From JAGNDO01 sp963704975 (lineage in GTDB: Bacteria; Chloroflexota; Anaerolineae; Caldilineales; Caldilineaceae): a stretch of DNA of 64,000 nt. The stretch is taken from assembly GCA_963704975.1 (NCBI GenBank), contig CAVPIK010000008.1:1-64000 (forward strand), in the 5' to 3' direction. The position numbers and the translations under genes were made by a program. The stretch's first letter is position 1, and every line of letters starts with the position of its first letter. Below the pieces are notes generated by a model. It ran no database searches. It was given only the letters and a program-made list of their open reading frames with translations, and was not told the DNA's origin. Positions 32,601 to 46,022 of the stretch are shown here, in pieces.

Positions 32601-33221
32601 ATGCCCACCATTCGCCCGGCCACAGCCGATGATGTGCCCCAATTGGTCGCCATGATCAACCGCTTCGCCGCGGCCAACATCATGCTCCCTCGCACGGAAG
32701 CCGCCGTCCTGCGCACGTTGGGGGATTGGCTGGTGATCACCGATGAGGCGCCAGAGCCGTCAGATTCGCCATCCGCCATTCGCCATTCGCCGTCCGTTTT
32801 GGCCTGCGGCGCGGTCGTCGCCCTCAGCGATCAACTGGCCGAGGTGCGCTCCCTGGCCGTCCACGAGAGCCAGCAGGGGCAAGGGCTGGGCGGGGTGATG
32901 GTCAACGCCCTGTTGCAGATGGCCAAGGAACGGGACTTCCGCCAGGTGTGCGCGTTGACCCTGCGGGAGAATTTCTTCGTGCGCCTGGGCTTCCGCATTG
33001 TGGACCGCTGGAGCATCAGCCCCAAGCTGTGGCAGGAGTGCATCTACTGCCCCAAGTTCCACCGCTGCGACGAGGTGGCCGTGCTCATGGACATTGCCGT
33101 GCGGCCAGGCCAAACGGCCGAAGCCAACACCGCCCGGCCCGCAGCGTGGAACAGTCTGCTCAAGTATCCCGCTTGGCAGCCGTTGAAATTGGCCTATTAT
33201 AAAAAGGAAGAAAATCAATGA
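32601..33221 (+). CDS. N-acetylglutamate synthase-like GNAT acetyltransferase with simple-repeat insertion
   Basis: GNAT enzyme of 206 aa, probably the first arginine step (short ArgA type). TIRPATADDVPQLVAMINRFA, LAEVRSLAVHESQQGQGLGGVMVNALLQMA (acetyl-CoA loop) and CALTLRENFFVRLGFRIVDRWSISPKLWQECIYCPKFHRCDEVAV are diagnostic. Residues about 50-64 (PSDSPSAIRHSPSV) come from a run of CGCCATTCGCCATTC-type units inserted into the loop before the third strand. It overlaps carA by 4 bases. Confidence 0.82.
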   Translation: MPTIRPATADDVPQLVAMINRFAAANIMLPRTEAAVLRTLGDWLVITDEAPEPSDSPSAIRHSPSVLACGAVVALSDQLAEVRSLAVHESQQGQGLGGVMVNALLQMAKERDFRQVCALTLRENFFVRLGFRIVDRWSISPKLWQECIYCPKFHRCDEVAVLMDIAVRPGQTAEANTARPAAWNSLLKYPAWQPLKLAYYKKEENQ

Positions 33222-34381
33222 CCGCAATCCTCGCCCTGGCCGACGGCACCATTTTGCACGGCACGGCCTTCGGCGCGGCCACCACGGTGGTCGGCGAAGT
33301 CGTCTTCAATACCAGTCTGACCGGCTATCAAGAGGTGATCACGGATCCCTCGTACCGGGGGCAGATGGTGTGCATGACCTTGCCCCATGTGGGCAACACG
33401 GGCATCAACACGGAGGATGTGGAGAGCGACCAGCCCCAGATCACCGCCTTGGTCGTGCGGGAGGTCAGCCCGGTGGTCTCCAACTGGCGGGCGGCGGAGA
33501 GCCTGGGCGACTATCTGGCCCGACACAACATCCCCGGCATCAGCGAGATCGACACCCGCTATCCTCACCCGGCTGATTGCGGGAGAAAGGGGTGATGCAC
33601 GCCGCCCTGTGTACGGACGGCAGCCACACCCCGGATGAACTCCTGGCCCTGGCCCGCAACTGGAAAGGGCTGGATGGCCGGGATCTCGTCGTGGAAGTCA
33701 CCTGCCCGAGCCCTACAACTGGATCGACGGCACCCGCACGGAATGGACACCGGTCCCAGCGGGGAAGGATCACCAAGCCGCAATCGCAAATCGACAATCG
33801 AAAATCGAAAATCCGCTGGTCGTCGCCTACGACTTCGGCATCAAACACAACATCCTGCGCCGGTTGACCAGCCACGGCCTGCGGGTGACCGTGGTCCCGC
33901 CAACACCCCGGCGGCGGATGTGCTGGCCATGCGCCCCGACGGCCTCTTCCTCAGCAACGGTCCCGGCGATCCGGCGGGGGTTCCCTATGCCGCGGCCGCC
34001 GTGAGCGAGTTGCTGGAAGCCCGCATCCCCACCTTCGGCATCTGCTTGGGCCACCAGATCATCGGCCTGGCCGCCGGGGCCGAGACGTACAAGCTCAAGT
34101 TTGGTCACCACGGCAGCAACCAGCCGGTGAGCGATGTGGATGTGACCAACGTGCAGATCACGGCCCAGAACCACAACTATGCGGTGGTGGCCGAGACCCT
34201 GCCCGCCAACGTGGAAGTGACCCATCGCAACCTCAACGACGGCACCGTCGAGGGCATGCGCTTCACGGATCGCCCGGTCTTTTGTGTGCAATATCACCCG
34301 GAGGCCAGCCCTGGTCCCCACGATGCCGACCTGCTCTTCGCCCGTTTTGCCCGCATGGTCATCGACCACGCCGCCGCCTAG
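33218..34381 (+). CDS. carA: carbamoyl-phosphate synthase small subunit (frame-broken)
   Basis: Glutaminase subunit of carbamoyl-phosphate synthase, serving arginine and pyrimidine synthesis. The N-terminal part (LADGTILHGTAFGA, VFNTSLTGYQEVITDPSY) and the amidotransferase part are clear: LFLSNGPGDPAGVPYA, the nucleophile in GICLGHQIIGLAAGA, NHNYAVV, and QYHPEASPGPHDAD with the His-Glu pair. Frame breaks lie at 33565-33590, near 33702 and near 33893, the last two each a missing C in a C-run. A simple repeat at 33781-33815 encodes an extra AIANRQSKIEN between the domains. carB is not adjacent. Confidence 0.9.
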
Positions 34382-34573
34382 CCAAAACTTACCAGTATCA
34401 TTTTTGCCAACCGTGCGTCATACTGAACGGATGCCAAACTCCTCGGTATCCGTTCCCAACTTGGGGACTTGATCATTGTCGAATTTTTTGTTGCTCCCAT
34501 GTCCCCATCGGTTATCCCCCTGGACCCTGATCGGGACGGATAGGAGCCAACTAGCCCAAGGATCGATGACGCG
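34382..34573. other. spacer between carA and the kinase genes
   Basis: 192 bases. An inverted pair AACGGAT (34426-34432) and ATCCGTT (34448-34454) forms a small stem without a T-run. No convincing promoter boxes were seen, although kinase transcription must begin here or upstream. Confidence 0.4.
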
Positions 34574-38162
<3,589 letters not shown>

Positions 38163-41100
38163 ATGCCCATGACTTGGCAGTATATGCCCTACACACCTTG
38201 GTTAGCCGGGACGGTTGTGATCTGTTTGAGTCTAGCCGTGTATTTGTGGCGACACAGGCAGACCGTCTTTGCCATGCCAACCATGGTGCTGATGCTGTTG
38301 GTGGCCTCGTGGACTTTCGGCTATATATTGGAACTGAGTGCCCCGACCCTGGCCCAAAAGACCTTTTGGGCCAAAACCGAGTATGTGGGCATCGCCTTTG
38401 TCTCTCTCAACTGGCTGATCATTGCCTTGGTTTACACGGAACGAACCCGCTGGGTAAGGGGATGGCGGCTGGCCCTCCTTGCAGTGATACCAATCCTGAC
38501 CGTGCTCATCGCCTTTACAAATGAGCGTCACCATCTGCTCTGGCGTACCATCGAACTGGGAAGCATCCAGTTGCTCGGTGAGACCTACAGCACGTTTGCG
38601 CCTGAGTATGGTATCTGGTTTTGGGTCAATGTTGCCTACTCCTATATTTTGCTGTTGATCGGAAGCATTATTTTTTTACGGGCAGTGACTCGTTCCCAAG
38701 TGATGTACAAGGGCCAGGTGATGGTGCTTGTCGCAGGTGCCCTCTTCCCTTGGATCAGCAACATTTTATACATCACAGGGTTCAGCACCTTCCCTGGGCT
38801 GGATCTGACCCCCGTCTCCTTTGCCCTCACCGGCATCGCCTTGGCCTTTGGGCTCTTCCGCTATCGGCTGATGGAAATTGTGCCCGTCGCCCACAACACC
38901 CTTTTTGCCAGCATGTCCTATGGGGTGTTGGTATTGAATGATCAGTACCGCATCCTGGATATGAACCCGGCAGCGGAAACCATTCTGGACCGCAGCGCGC
39001 ACCATTCCGTGGGGCGCGGCCTGGCCCAGGTCTTTCCAGACTATGCCGAATTCGTGGCCTTTTGCACTTTGGGCGAACAGGTCAACACGGAGATCACCTT
39101 CTCCGAGGCCACCAGCGTGCGCCTGCAATCGGTCTACAACCTGCGCATCTCTCCGCTGAATGAACGGGGCAAGATCGATTCCCAGGGTTGGCTGGTGATC
39201 CTCTCCGACATCACCGAGAACAAACTGGCCGAGGAGAGCCTGCGGGAGAGCGAAGATCGCTATCGTATGCTCTTTGAACAGAGCCAGGAGACCCTGGCCG
39301 AAACCGCCGCCCTCTACGAAACCAGCCGCATCCTGATCGCTTCGGAAGATCTGCCCAGCGTGCTGCAAAGCTTGGTGGAGAGTACCGTCCACGCCCTGCC
39401 CGCGGATCGGGTCACTGTGATCACCGTGAACATAGAAGAACGGGTGGTCCGTCACTTTGTGGTGGGGGGCAGAGAGCCCGAAAAGGTGGGCGGAATCACA
39501 TTCGAAGAACTATGTGAAGGATTGGGCGGATGGGTTCTGCGCGAACACACGTCCGCCATTTCACCCAAAAACACAATCGACCCCCGGGAGAGTCCGGCGG
39601 TGCGAGCCCGCCGTCAGCACGACAAAGCCGGTTCGATTGTCGTCGTGCCCATTCTGTACCAAGGCCAGGCACGCGGGGTACTTACTGCCGTTCGTGATCC
39701 GGAAGATGTGGATTTTACGGATCGGGATGTGCATTTGGTGGAGGGGATCGCCAACTTGGCCGCCACGGCCATTCAGGTAGCCACCCTCTACACGGAGGCC
39801 AAAGCGGCTTCCCGGCTCAAATCCGAGTTTCTGGCCAACATGAGCCACGAAATCCGCACCCCCATGAATGCCATCATCGGCATGACCGGTCTGCTGTTGG
39901 ATGGGGAGATGAAGAGCGAAGAGCGGGAATTTGTGGAGATCATCCGCAACAGCAGCGACTCTTTGCTCACTATCATCAACGACATTTTGGACTTTTCCAA
40001 GATCGAGGCGGATCGCCTGGAACTGGAGCGCCAGCCCTTCACCCTGCGCCAATGCGTGGAAGAGGCGCTGGATCTGATGACGACCACGGCCAACCAAAAA
40101 GGGCTGGAGCTGGCCTACACCCTCAGCCCAGAGGTGCCACGGGGCATCATCGGGGACGTGACCCGGCTGCGCCAGGTGTTGGTCAACCTATTGGGCAACG
40201 CCGTCAAATTCACCCAGACCGGCGAGATCGTGCTTTCGGTGCAGTTGGCCTCCCAAACCCTGGCGTCAACCTCGGCCCCGGACCTTCAGCCCAGCCTCGA
40301 CGAAGCGTTGGCGCAGACAGCCCCGCGCCAATTGCTCCACTTTTCTGTGCGAGACACGGGCATCGGCATCCCGGCGGAACGGCTGGATCGCCTTTTCAAG
40401 GCCTTCAGCCAGGTGGATGCGTCCACCACCCGGCGCTTTGGGGGCACTGGGTTGGGGCTGGCCATCAGCGCCCGGCTGGTGGCCTTGATGGGCGGGGAAA
40501 TCTGGGTGGAGAGCGAACCCGGTGTCGGCTCCACCTTCCACTTCACCCTGCTGGCTGCAGAGACACCGGTGCGCGAGCCGTCACACCTGGACATGGAGCA
40601 ACCTCTGCTCAGCTTCAAACGGGTCCTAATTGTGGACGACAACGCCACCAATCGGCGCATCCTCTCCCGCCAGACCGAATCTTGGGGCATGATGCCCACG
40701 GCCACCCTGCCCCAGGGCGCGCTGAAAAGTCTGCGCATGGGCGACGGCTACGATCTCGCCATCTTGGACATGCAGATGCCCGATATGGATGGGCTGACCC
40801 TGGCCGAAGAGATCATCAAATTCAACAAGAGCCAAGGCACGAAACCTTTTCCCATCATCATGCTCACCTCCGTAGGCCGCATGGAGAACGAGCGGGCACG
40901 GCTCGACAGACTCGATCTGGCCGCCTATCTCAACAAGCCGGTGAAACCCGCTCAACTCCACGCCCTGTTGATTCAGGTGCTGCAAGAGCGCAGCGAATCC
41001 CACGTCGTTCCGCTTGGAGAGAGCCACCTAACCAGCAGTCGATATGACCAGAGCCTGGCCATGAGCGTGCCGGTCAGCATCCTCGTGGCCGAGGACAACA

Positions 41101-41864
41101 TGGTCAACCAAAAAGTTTCCCTGCGCATTCTAGAGCGGCTTGGCTATCGGGCGGATGTGGCGGCCAATGGGCTGGAGGTGCTTGACGCCTTGGAATCCAG
41201 GCCCTACGATCTGATCTTGATGGATGTGCAGATGCCAGAGATGGATGGGCTGGAAGTCACCGGCCATATCCGCCAGCGGGTGTGGGCCAACGAACACCAA
41301 CCCTACATCATCGCCATGACCGCCCATGCCTTGCAAGGAGACCGAGAACGCTGCCTGGCCGCGGGCATGAACGACTATGTGGGCAAGCCCGTCCATGTCG
41401 AGGAGTTGATCGAAGCCATCCGCCGCTATACGCCTCAATCGCCATCGGCCTCTCAGCACCCCCAAGAGGTCCACCCCATCGTCACCAATGCCCAAGCTCC
41501 TGTGTCAACCCACAGCAATGTGCTGGATAACAATGCCTACAAGATTCTCCGATCCATGTTGGGGGCCGGGGCCGATTTTATGATCGACGATCTGCTCGCC
41601 ACCTATCTCGAAGAGACCCCCAAGATCATCCAAGCCCTACACCTTGGGCAACTGACAGGCGATGCGGCCGCTGTGCGCATGGCCGCCCACAGCATGAAAT
41701 CCAGCAGCGCCAATCTTGGGGCGATGGCCTTCTCGCACCTGTGTGATCAGATCGAAGAGCAGGCCAGAGAGGGCGTCCTGGCCCTGGATCTAATCGCTAA
41801 AGTAGACACAGAATACGCCTTGGTCAAGCAGGCAATGATAGCCCTCCGGGCAGAATTGGTCTAG
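38163..41864 (+). CDS. hybrid sensor histidine kinase, 7TM-PAS-GAF-kinase-REC-REC-Hpt
   Basis: 1233 residues in one intact frame. An N-terminal seven-helix sensor (about 1-230, HisK-7TM type) is followed by PAS (250-360), GAF (385-545), HisKA with NMSHEIRTPMNAI (about 560), HATPase (RRFGGTGLGLAI), receivers at about 820-940 (ILDMQMPDMDG) and 970-1090 (LMDVQMPEMDG), and a C-terminal Hpt with AAHSMKSSSANLG (about 1173). It contains every relay step to Hpt, but no DNA-binding response regulator is encoded beside it. It begins one base after the stop of the first kinase. Confidence 0.92.
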   Translation: MPMTWQYMPYTPWLAGTVVICLSLAVYLWRHRQTVFAMPTMVLMLLVASWTFGYILELSAPTLAQKTFWAKTEYVGIAFVSLNWLIIALVYTERTRWVRGWRLALLAVIPILTVLIAFTNERHHLLWRTIELGSIQLLGETYSTFAPEYGIWFWVNVAYSYILLLIGSIIFLRAVTRSQVMYKGQVMVLVAGALFPWISNILYITGFSTFPGLDLTPVSFALTGIALAFGLFRYRLMEIVPVAHNTLFASMSYGVLVLNDQYRILDMNPAAETILDRSAHHSVGRGLAQVFPDYAEFVAFCTLGEQVNTEITFSEATSVRLQSVYNLRISPLNERGKIDSQGWLVILSDITENKLAEESLRESEDRYRMLFEQSQETLAETAALYETSRILIASEDLPSVLQSLVESTVHALPADRVTVITVNIEERVVRHFVVGGREPEKVGGITFEELCEGLGGWVLREHTSAISPKNTIDPRESPAVRARRQHDKAGSIVVVPILYQGQARGVLTAVRDPEDVDFTDRDVHLVEGIANLAATAIQVATLYTEAKAASRLKSEFLANMSHEIRTPMNAIIGMTGLLLDGEMKSEEREFVEIIRNSSDSLLTIINDILDFSKIEADRLELERQPFTLRQCVEEALDLMTTTANQKGLELAYTLSPEVPRGIIGDVTRLRQVLVNLLGNAVKFTQTGEIVLSVQLASQTLASTSAPDLQPSLDEALAQTAPRQLLHFSVRDTGIGIPAERLDRLFKAFSQVDASTTRRFGGTGLGLAISARLVALMGGEIWVESEPGVGSTFHFTLLAAETPVREPSHLDMEQPLLSFKRVLIVDDNATNRRILSRQTESWGMMPTATLPQGALKSLRMGDGYDLAILDMQMPDMDGLTLAEEIIKFNKSQGTKPFPIIMLTSVGRMENERARLDRLDLAAYLNKPVKPAQLHALLIQVLQERSESHVVPLGESHLTSSRYDQSLAMSVPVSILVAEDNMVNQKVSLRILERLGYRADVAANGLEVLDALESRPYDLILMDVQMPEMDGLEVTGHIRQRVWANEHQPYIIAMTAHALQGDRERCLAAGMNDYVGKPVHVEELIEAIRRYTPQSPSASQHPQEVHPIVTNAQAPVSTHSNVLDNNAYKILRSMLGAGADFMIDDLLATYLEETPKIIQALHLGQLTGDAAAVRMAAHSMKSSSANLGAMAFSHLCDQIEEQAREGVLALDLIAKVDTEYALVKQAMIALRAELV

Positions 41865-41868
41865 AGCT

Positions 41869-42925
41869 ATGCATACCATCAACACCGCCCTCATCGGCTT
41901 GGGCCATGTGGGGCGCAACTTTCTTGCACATTTTGGACACAAAAGCAGACCGGCTGATCACCCAGCACGGTCTGCTTTTTCGCGTGGTCTGTGTGGCGGA
42001 CAGCAGCGGCGTGGCCCTCAACCCCACCGGCTTTGACCCCGCCGCCACCCGGCAGCACAAACTGAACGGCGGACGAGCGGCAGATCTGCCCGGCTTCCGG
42101 CCCGGTCTCTCCCCGGCCCAGGCTGTGGAGGAATTGGGCATGGCCGGCTGTCAACTGGTGCTGGACGCCTCCCCGGTGGATCTGCGCACGGGGGAGCCGG
42201 GGCTGGGCGTGGTGCGGGCGGCTCTGGCCCAAGGCACAGCCGCCGTGCTGGCCAACAAGGCCCCCCTGGTCCTGGCTTTTCAAGAACTCCACGACTTGGC
42301 CGCCCAAAGCGGAGCCGGGCTGGCCTTCAGCGCCACGGTCTGCGGCGCCCTGCCCGTGATCAACATTGGCCGCCGAGACCTGATCGCCGCGGACGTGTTC
42401 AGCCTGCGGGGCATCTTCAACAGCACCAGCAACTTCATCCTGGCCGAGATGGCCGCGGGCCGCTCCTATGCCGACGCCCTGGCCGAGGCCCAACAGCGGG
42501 GCATCGCCGAGGCCGACCCCTCTTTGGATGTGGAGGGCTGGGACACGGCCAACAAGCTGGTGATCATCGCCAACAGCTTCCTGGGCGTGCGGGTGGGGCT
42601 GGCCGATGTGAACGTGATCGGCATCACCGACCTGACGCCGGACGACTTGCGGATGCAGCAAACCCAGGGCCGTACCATCAAACTGGTGGCCGCGGCCACA
42701 CAAAACGAGCAAGGCGGCTACACCCTCACCGTCGCCCCCACGGTCCTGGACCGGGAATCGTTCCTGGGCCGCTGCGACGGCTGGGAGATGGGCGTCGAGA
42801 TCCACAGCGATCTCTATGGCCGCATGTATCACAAAATCTGGGAGCGGGAACCCCTCCCCACCGCCGCCGCCATGCTGCGGGATGCGGTGAATCTGATTGT
42901 ATGTGAGGGTAATGCTGAGGATTGA
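41869..42925 (+). CDS. hom: homoserine dehydrogenase (frame-broken at 5' end)
   Basis: NAD(P)-dependent homoserine dehydrogenase of about 351 aa, in threonine and methionine synthesis. The Rossmann start TALIGLGHVGRNF is separated from HILDTKADRL by an indel near 41920. The body has VLDASPVDLRTG, VLANKAPLVLAF, FSATVCGALPVI (substrate side), GIFNSTSNFILAEMAAG and AEADPSLDVEGWDTANKLVIIAN, the homoserine-dehydrogenase signature. It lacks an ACT domain, the short form. The start ATG 41869 is four bases after the kinase stop. Confidence 0.88.
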
Positions 42926-42977
42926 GGAGCTGAGCATGACCCAACCCTCAGTACGAACATCCTAAGCCCTCAGGCCT

Positions 42978-44189
42978 CTACTCCTCCACCAACACCACCT
43001 CGACTCGCAAACTCTTGCTCGCCCCGGCGCAGGGTGATGGTCACCGTGTCCGCCCACCCGGTGGGTCTCCTCCAGGTAGATCTGTAGATCATCGAAGGCC
43101 CGGATGGCTTGGCCGTCCACCTGGGTGAGAATATCCCCGCCCACGAAGACCCGCTGCATCCCCACAATCGCCTCGCTTTGCGCGCCCTGCACCCCCGCCT
43201 CGGCCAGGGACTGTTGTCCGTGAACTGGACCAGCAGCAACCCCTCACTCACCGTCAGCCCCAAGGTTTCGGCCAACCCAGCATTCAGCGGATAGACATAG
43301 CGAATCCCCAGGCTGGGATGGCGATAGCGCCCCAGTTGGATCACGTCGGGCAGCACCCGGCGGATGGTCTCCACGGGGATGGCAAAGCCGACCCCAGCGT
43401 TGGTGCCGCTGGGGCTGAAGATGGCCGAGTTCATGCCGATCACCCGCCCGCTGCTGTCCAAAAGTGGACCACCGGAGTTGCCCTGGTTGATGGCAGCGTC
43501 GGTCTGGATGATGCCGCTGATGGCCCGACCATCCGGGCTTTGCAGGGTGCGGTCCAGGGCGCTGATCACCCCGGTGGTCAGGGTGCGGCCAAATTGGCCA
43601 AAGGGGTTGCCGATCACAATGGCCCGCTGCCCCACCAGCAGATCGCTCGAATCGCCCAGCTCGACCGGGACCAACAGTCCGCGGGTGCGTCGACTCTGGA
43701 TCACGGCAATGTCGTTGCCCGCGTCCACCCCCACCACCGTGGCTGGAAAGGTGGTATTGTCGTCCAAGGTCACCTGGATCTTCTGGGCATTTTGGATCAC
43801 ATGATAGTTGGTCAGAATCCGCCCCTCGGTGTCCAGCACAAAGCCGGACCCGGCCCCTTCCGCCGGTGACGCGTCAAAGAAAAAGCTGCGCCGCAGCACC
43901 TGGGTGGTGACATTGACCACGGACGGGGCCACCCGTTCATAGACATCGATCACCCGGCGCTCGGCAATGTCCAGCCCCTGGTCGTCGATCAGCGCGCCCG
44001 AAGCGCCCGCACCGGCGTGGGCGTGAAGGTGGGCAAAGGCGTTGAGGTCGCCGCGGCGGGCGGAACAAAAAGCGGGTTGGCCCCGGTGCAGGCGGAGAAA
44101 AGAAGGAGTGCCGCCGTCATGCCGATCCAGACGGCCAAACGAATTGATCTGCCAGAGGCAAAGGGGGCGTGCTTGGACGGTGCGTGCAT
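42978..44189 (-). CDS. HtrA-like serine protease lipoprotein with PDZ domain (frame-broken)
   Basis: Extracytoplasmic trypsin-like protease of the HtrA/DegP group. ATG 44189 starts a lipoprotein signal peptide with lipobox LLLFSAC, then a TP-rich linker. The protease has catalytic His in TNYHVI, Asp in GNDIAVIQ and Ser in GNSGGPLLD. A C-terminal PDZ follows (GGDILTQVDGQAIRAFDDLQIYLEE). Frame breaks lie near 43990 (linker to VIDVYERVAPSVVNV), near 43210 and near 43050. With those corrected the stop is TAG at 42978-42980. It likely degrades misfolded envelope proteins. Confidence 0.85.
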
Positions 44190-44464
44190 TTTACGGCCTT
44201 TCTGCGCCAAACGGCGCGGATCATTGCGGGTGCTGCGGTGGCGAGCTTCCCGGAAGGTGAAGCAGCGCACAGGGGCAGGGTCAAGCTTCCGGGAAGCGAC
44301 GGGGCGATTGGCCACGGTATTGTACAACCAGATCGGGGATCCGTTCCACCTACGCGCTATTGCGGATAGACAACCCCCAAAAACCGAGTAAAGTATTGAT
44401 AGACCCACCCAAAGTACTCGACACACAATCCAAAATCCCCAATCCAAAATCCCCAGGAGTTCCC

Positions 44465-45994
44465 ATGCTTGCCAAAGTCCTCAGCTGTGCCGTCGTCGGG
44501 CTGGATGCCTTCCCCATTCACGTGGAGGTGGACATCACCGCCGGGCTGGAGAAGGTGACCTTGGTGGGGCTGCCCGACGCCGCCGTGCGGGAGAGCGGCG
44601 AGCGGGTGCGCTCGGCCATCACCAACAGCGGCTTCTACTATCCGGCCCACCGGCTCACGGTCAACCTGGCCCCGGCGGATCTGCGCAAGGAGGGACCGGC
44701 CTACGATCTGCCCATCGCCCTGGGCATCCTGGCCGCCACCCACCAGGTTTTGGCGGACATGAGCGATCTGCTCGTGGTGGGCGAGTTGGGGCTGGACGGC
44801 AGCGTGCGCCACATCAACGGCGTGCTGCCCATGGCCAGCATGGCCCTGGACGAAGGCTTCAAGCGCCTCTTCGTCCCCGCGGCGGATGCCTTGGAAGCCG
44901 CCCTGATCCAAGGCGTGGCGGTCTATGGCGTCAACACCCTGGGCGAACTGGTGCGCCATCTCACCGGCCAAGAACCCCTGGAACCGGTGGTCAATGACCT
45001 GCGCTTTGACGACGACACCGAGGTCGTGCATCTGATCGACTTTCAGGATGTCAAAGGCCAAGAGCATGTCAAGCGCGCCCTGGAAGTGGCCTGTTGCGGC
45101 GGCCACAATTTGATGATGAAAGGCCCGCCCGGCGCGGGCAAAACCTTGCTGGCCCGGGCCCTCCCCTCCATCCTGCCCCGACTCAGCCTGACCGAAGCCC
45201 TGGACATCACCCGCATCTACTCCGTGGCCGACGCCCTGGGGGAAGGCACCCACCTGGTGCGCACCCGCCCCTTCCGAGCGCCCCATCACACCATCAGCCA
45301 CGCCGGTCTGGTGGGCGGCGGACGCTGGCCCCGCCCCGGCGAGATCAGCCTGGCCCACCGGGGCATCCTCTTTTTGGACGAGTTGCCGGAGTTCGGCACC
45401 AAAAACTTGGAGACCCTGCGCCAACCCCTGGAAGACAAAGTCGTCACCATCAGCCGGGCCAGCGGCACCTTGACCTTCCCGGCCAACTTCATGTTTGTGG
45501 GTGCGCTCAACCCCTGCCCGTGTGGCTTTTATGGTGATGACCGCAAGGAATGCACATGCAGCATGGGCATCGTGCAGCGCTATCAAAACCGCATCAGCGG
45601 CCCCATCATGGACCGCATCGACATCCATGTGGACGTGCCCCGGGTCCCATTCCAGAAGCTCTCCAGCCTGGACGGGGGCGAGACCTCCGCGGTCATCCGC
45701 GCCCGGGTGGAGGCAGGCCGAGAGATTCAGCACGCCCGCTTTCAAAACGTGGGCAAGCCCGACGTGTTGATCAACGGGGACATGGGACCGGCAGAGGTGC
45801 AAAAGTTCTGCGACATCGACGCCCCTGGCAAAGAGTTGATGCGGGCCGCGGTGCAGCAGATGAACCTCAGCGCCCGCAGCTATCACCGGGTGCTCAAGAT
45901 CAGCCGCACCATCGCCGACCTGGCCGGGGAGGCGCAGATCCAGGTGTCCCATCTGGCCGAGGCGTTGCAGTATCGGCCGCGGCCGATTATGTAG
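44465..45994 (+). CDS. comM: YifB/ComM-family Mg-chelatase-like ATPase
   Basis: AAA+ protein of 509 aa. An N-terminal Lon-like domain (GLDAFPIHVEVDITAGLEKVTLVGLPDAAVRESGERVRSAI) is followed by the chelatase-like ATPase with Walker A GPPGAGKTLLARALP and Walker B GILFLDELPEF, plus ALNPCPCGFYG with its cysteines and the sensor region RISGPIMDRIDIHVDVP. ComM is a branch-migration helicase that extends recombination during natural transformation. ATG 44465 follows an AGGAG site. Upstream is a simple-repeat spacer. Confidence 0.9.
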   Translation: MLAKVLSCAVVGLDAFPIHVEVDITAGLEKVTLVGLPDAAVRESGERVRSAITNSGFYYPAHRLTVNLAPADLRKEGPAYDLPIALGILAATHQVLADMSDLLVVGELGLDGSVRHINGVLPMASMALDEGFKRLFVPAADALEAALIQGVAVYGVNTLGELVRHLTGQEPLEPVVNDLRFDDDTEVVHLIDFQDVKGQEHVKRALEVACCGGHNLMMKGPPGAGKTLLARALPSILPRLSLTEALDITRIYSVADALGEGTHLVRTRPFRAPHHTISHAGLVGGGRWPRPGEISLAHRGILFLDELPEFGTKNLETLRQPLEDKVVTISRASGTLTFPANFMFVGALNPCPCGFYGDDRKECTCSMGIVQRYQNRISGPIMDRIDIHVDVPRVPFQKLSSLDGGETSAVIRARVEAGREIQHARFQNVGKPDVLINGDMGPAEVQKFCDIDAPGKELMRAAVQQMNLSARSYHRVLKISRTIADLAGEAQIQVSHLAEALQYRPRPIM

Positions 45995-46022
45995 GGGATT
46001 CAAAATGAATGGCGGTGATCTC

